From the NCBI GenBank assembly GCA_028818385.1, contig JAPPNY010000014.1:1-6877 (forward strand): a DNA stretch of 6,877 nucleotides. Direction: 5' to 3'. This document shows positions 5,786-6,877 of this stretch, piece by piece. The position numbers and the translations under genes are program-made. Below the pieces are notes generated by a model. It was not told where the DNA came from and did no database searches. It saw nothing but the letters and a program-made list of their open reading frames with translations. Source of the stretch: Spirochaetaceae bacterium. GTDB taxonomy: Bacteria > Spirochaetota > Spirochaetia > SZUA-6 > Bin103. Every line of letters begins with the position of its first letter. Position 1 is the stretch's first letter.

Positions 5786-6018
5786 GTAATCGGTGCAGCG
5801 GTCGGATACACGGTGTCCGCGCGGAGGGATCGTGCGGCGAAACCCAAGGCTGCGAGAACCGCTTCTCTCGTCAGACGCGGATGCGCCTCAAGGAGCTCGT
5901 CGATCGTCTCGCCAGCGGACAGCTTCTCCAGAATCAGCTCGACGGTAATGCGCGTTCCGGTGACGACCGGCTTCCCCATCATGACCGCGGGATTCGATTC
6001 AATGAGGTCAGCAACCAT
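5782..6018 (-). CDS. DUF433 antitoxin
   Basis: A 78-residue protein with the full DUF433 pattern: IESNPAVMMGKPVVTGTRITVELILEKL (6-33), AGETIDELLEAHPRLTREAVLAALGFAA (35-62). The family has a winged-helix-like DNA-binding fold and typically neutralises and co-regulates an adjacent PIN-like toxin, here DUF5615 overlapping its stop by 4 bases. The ATG at 6018 has AGGAG exactly 6 bases upstream. An in-frame ATG at 6060 would add 14 polar residues without family similarity and is less likely. A weak promoter-like pair on the minus strand (TTGATC, 17 bases, TACAGA) lies upstream, but TACAGA matches only 3 of 6, so I do not annotate it. The upstream HNH gene ends 56 bases away. Confidence 0.9.
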   Translation of the reverse strand: MVADLIESNPAVMMGKPVVTGTRITVELILEKLSAGETIDELLEAHPRLTREAVLAALGFAARSLRADTVYPTAAPIT

Positions 6019-6024
6019 GTTCAT

Positions 6025-6029
6025 CTCCT
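6025..6029 (-). promoter_or_regulatory. Shine-Dalgarno site deciding the DUF433 start
   Basis: AGGAG on the minus strand, with 6 bases before the ATG at 6018. An ATG directly abutting it is out of frame, and the in-frame ATG at 6060 has no such site. Confidence 0.65.
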
Positions 6030-6074
6030 GCGAGTTGGCGGACGACGATTCTGTACCCATTACGGCGTGATGGA

Positions 6075-6815
6075 TCAATGCGGCCCCGGTCGCGGAAACG
6101 ACGGCCCTGCATGGCGATGCCGATGATGGGCATGACAGAGCAAGCGGAGGTTGTCGAGCCGGGCCCCTCCTCCCCTCGCCCAGGGCCGGATGTGGTCGAT
6201 CTGAAGCAGGTGCCGAGAGCTGCAGCGGCGTCCGGTCGTCGGATCGACGTATGAACAGCGTCCCTGATCCCGCTCCCACACGGCCCGCTTGATCGCGGCG
6301 GCGATGCCCCGCCCGGTCGGTGCCGGCTGCTGGCGGCCGGCATCGCCGATTCCCGGTTGGTTCGGGTTCGAATGAGCCGTACCGCCGTCCACAGCAACGC
6401 ACTTCGCCGTCGAAACAGCCTCGGCCGGCTCCGGCGAGGTTCCGTTCTCCGCCGGCGGGCCGTCGTGGACAGGCTGCGCCTCCCGCTTCGACGCCGAAGG
6501 AGCGCCGGCCGTGGCCGCCGCGCGCTTCGCGGCGGCGGCTCCGTTGCTGCCGGGATGCTTGGCGGACTCCGCATGCGTGGTCCGCTTCGCCGCCGGACCA
6601 CCGGTTGCCGCCGGCCGGGTATCGGTGCCGGTCGATCCGCGCAGGCGAGGGTCGCGGCGCCGCAGCTCATCCTGCACGAGCCGGTTCACCAGTTGCCCGT
6701 ACGACATCGCCGGGTCGACGTGGGACAGCAGGGACTTGAGCTGATCCAGCCCGTGCCGGCACTCCCGGTCGACGACCACCGTGAACGTCCAGGTGCCGTC
6801 GCCCCCCGCGCGCAA
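6075..6815 (-). CDS. HNH endonuclease, C-terminal half (possibly the 3' part of an interrupted gene)
   Basis: The 246-codon frame has three parts. Residues 9-55 (WTFTVVVDRECRHGLDQLKSLL, then a helical LVNRLVQDELRRR) resemble the middle domain of large bacterial HNH proteins. Residues 56-170 are a low-complexity Ala/Pro/Thr/Gly linker with repeated AAKR. From 174 comes a McrA-like HNH domain: IKRAVWERDQGRC, then QIDHIRPWARGG with His208, LDNLRLLC with Asn222, and His230 as the last histidine. Such domains make metal-dependent DNA breaks; they occur in restriction, mobile-element and uncharacterised proteins. The only early start is TTG at 6815, two codons after an in-frame TAG, with no ribosome binding site. 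That, plus the missing N-terminal half, makes an independent short gene doubtful. The short His/Pro-rich end after the HNH domain is also unusual. The HNH call is strong; intactness is not. Confidence 0.75.
   Translation of the reverse strand: MRAGGDGTWTFTVVVDRECRHGLDQLKSLLSHVDPAMSYGQLVNRLVQDELRRRDPRLRGSTGTDTRPAATGGPAAKRTTHAESAKHPGSNGAAAAKRAAATAGAPSASKREAQPVHDGPPAENGTSPEPAEAVSTAKCVAVDGGTAHSNPNQPGIGDAGRQQPAPTGRGIAAAIKRAVWERDQGRCSYVDPTTGRRCSSRHLLQIDHIRPWARGGGARLDNLRLLCHAHHRHRHAGPSFPRPGPH
6514..6536. repeat. perfect 9-bp inverted repeat within the HNH gene linker
   Basis: GCCGCCGCG (6514-6522) and CGCGGCGGC (6528-6536) flank a 5-base loop. It encodes the Ala/Lys/Arg linker around residue 95. 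It may be only a by-product of GC-rich alanine codons, but would form a strong hairpin in single-stranded form. Confidence 0.4.
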
Positions 6816-6818
6816 TTT

Positions 6819-6877
6819 CTAGCCCGGCGAACCCAGGTTAGGGTACAACGAAGCGAGCACCTCCAAGACCAGGCGCG
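6819..6877 (-). pseudogene. in-frame upstream continuation of the HNH gene ending at a TAG stop, cut by window edge
   Basis: Reading the same frame upstream of the HNH gene gives an in-frame TAG (6819-6821) preceded by an open stretch to the window end, RLVLEVLASLYPNLGSPG. Related large HNH proteins, as I remember them, carry a segment of this style (a helix ending in a Leu/Phe-Pro turn, then a short R-K-L stretch) between their N-terminal half and the domain that follows here. This suggests one longer gene split by a nonsense codon. With 18 residues visible, the homology is inference only. Confidence 0.35.

Noticed and set aside
6075..6815. HNH gene as an intron-borne homing endonuclease or part of a retroelement
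   Set aside because: No group I/II intron structure, reverse transcriptase, or split flanking gene is visible; the domain layout fits ordinary large HNH proteins better.

Overview
The window is a GC-rich bacterial chromosomal segment, and every gene I can support lies on the minus strand, so transcription runs from high to low coordinates. The organism cannot be fixed from sequence alone. The long Gly-rich-leader ABC exporter, the paired ECF sigma factor and small Zn-type anti-sigma protein, and the VapBC and DUF433/DUF5615 toxin-antitoxin modules together recall Chloroflexota or similar environmental high-GC lineages. This is an inference from remembered family styles, not a search.

Right part (6877 to about 5426), accessory genes. 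A McrA-like HNH endonuclease C-terminal half (6075-6815) is preceded, in the same frame, by a TAG stop and then by 18 more open codons running off the window edge. This is best read as a larger HNH protein gene interrupted by a nonsense codon. Next comes a two-gene toxin-antitoxin module: a DUF433 antitoxin (5782-6018) and a DUF5615 PIN-like toxin (5426-5785), overlapping as GTGA. A gap of about 190 bases with only one hairpin follows.

Middle (5232 to 4488). A classic vapBC module has a recognisable promoter, an AT-rich inverted-repeat operator, a strong ribosome binding site and a GTG-started vapB. VapB is translationally coupled to the PIN ribonuclease VapC. About 240 bases without a gene follow, holding one imperfect hairpin and the promoter of the next operon.

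Left-middle (4281 to 1388), a compact four-gene operon. The order is ECF sigma factor, Hx3Cx2C zinc anti-sigma-like protein, TrmJ-type tRNA 2'-O-methyltransferase, then a fold-type III PLP enzyme of the D-threonine aldolase/D-serine dehydratase family. Spacings are 30 bases, a 4-base ATGA overlap and an 8-base overlap, so a single transcript is likely. The sigma/anti-sigma pair is expected to regulate its own transcription and possibly the two enzymes behind it.

Left end (1210 to 1). After a gap of 177 bases with two adjacent inverted repeats lies the N-terminal 403 codons of an ABC exporter half-transporter (membrane domain fused to an ATPase domain). It is cut by the window edge just after the ATPase domain begins.

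I found no convincing wholly new system. The points most worth a second look are the interrupted HNH gene, the sigma/anti-sigma pair coupled to a tRNA methylase and a D-amino-acid enzyme, and the tandem toxin-antitoxin modules beside it. No tRNA, rRNA, CRISPR array or insertion sequence was seen.
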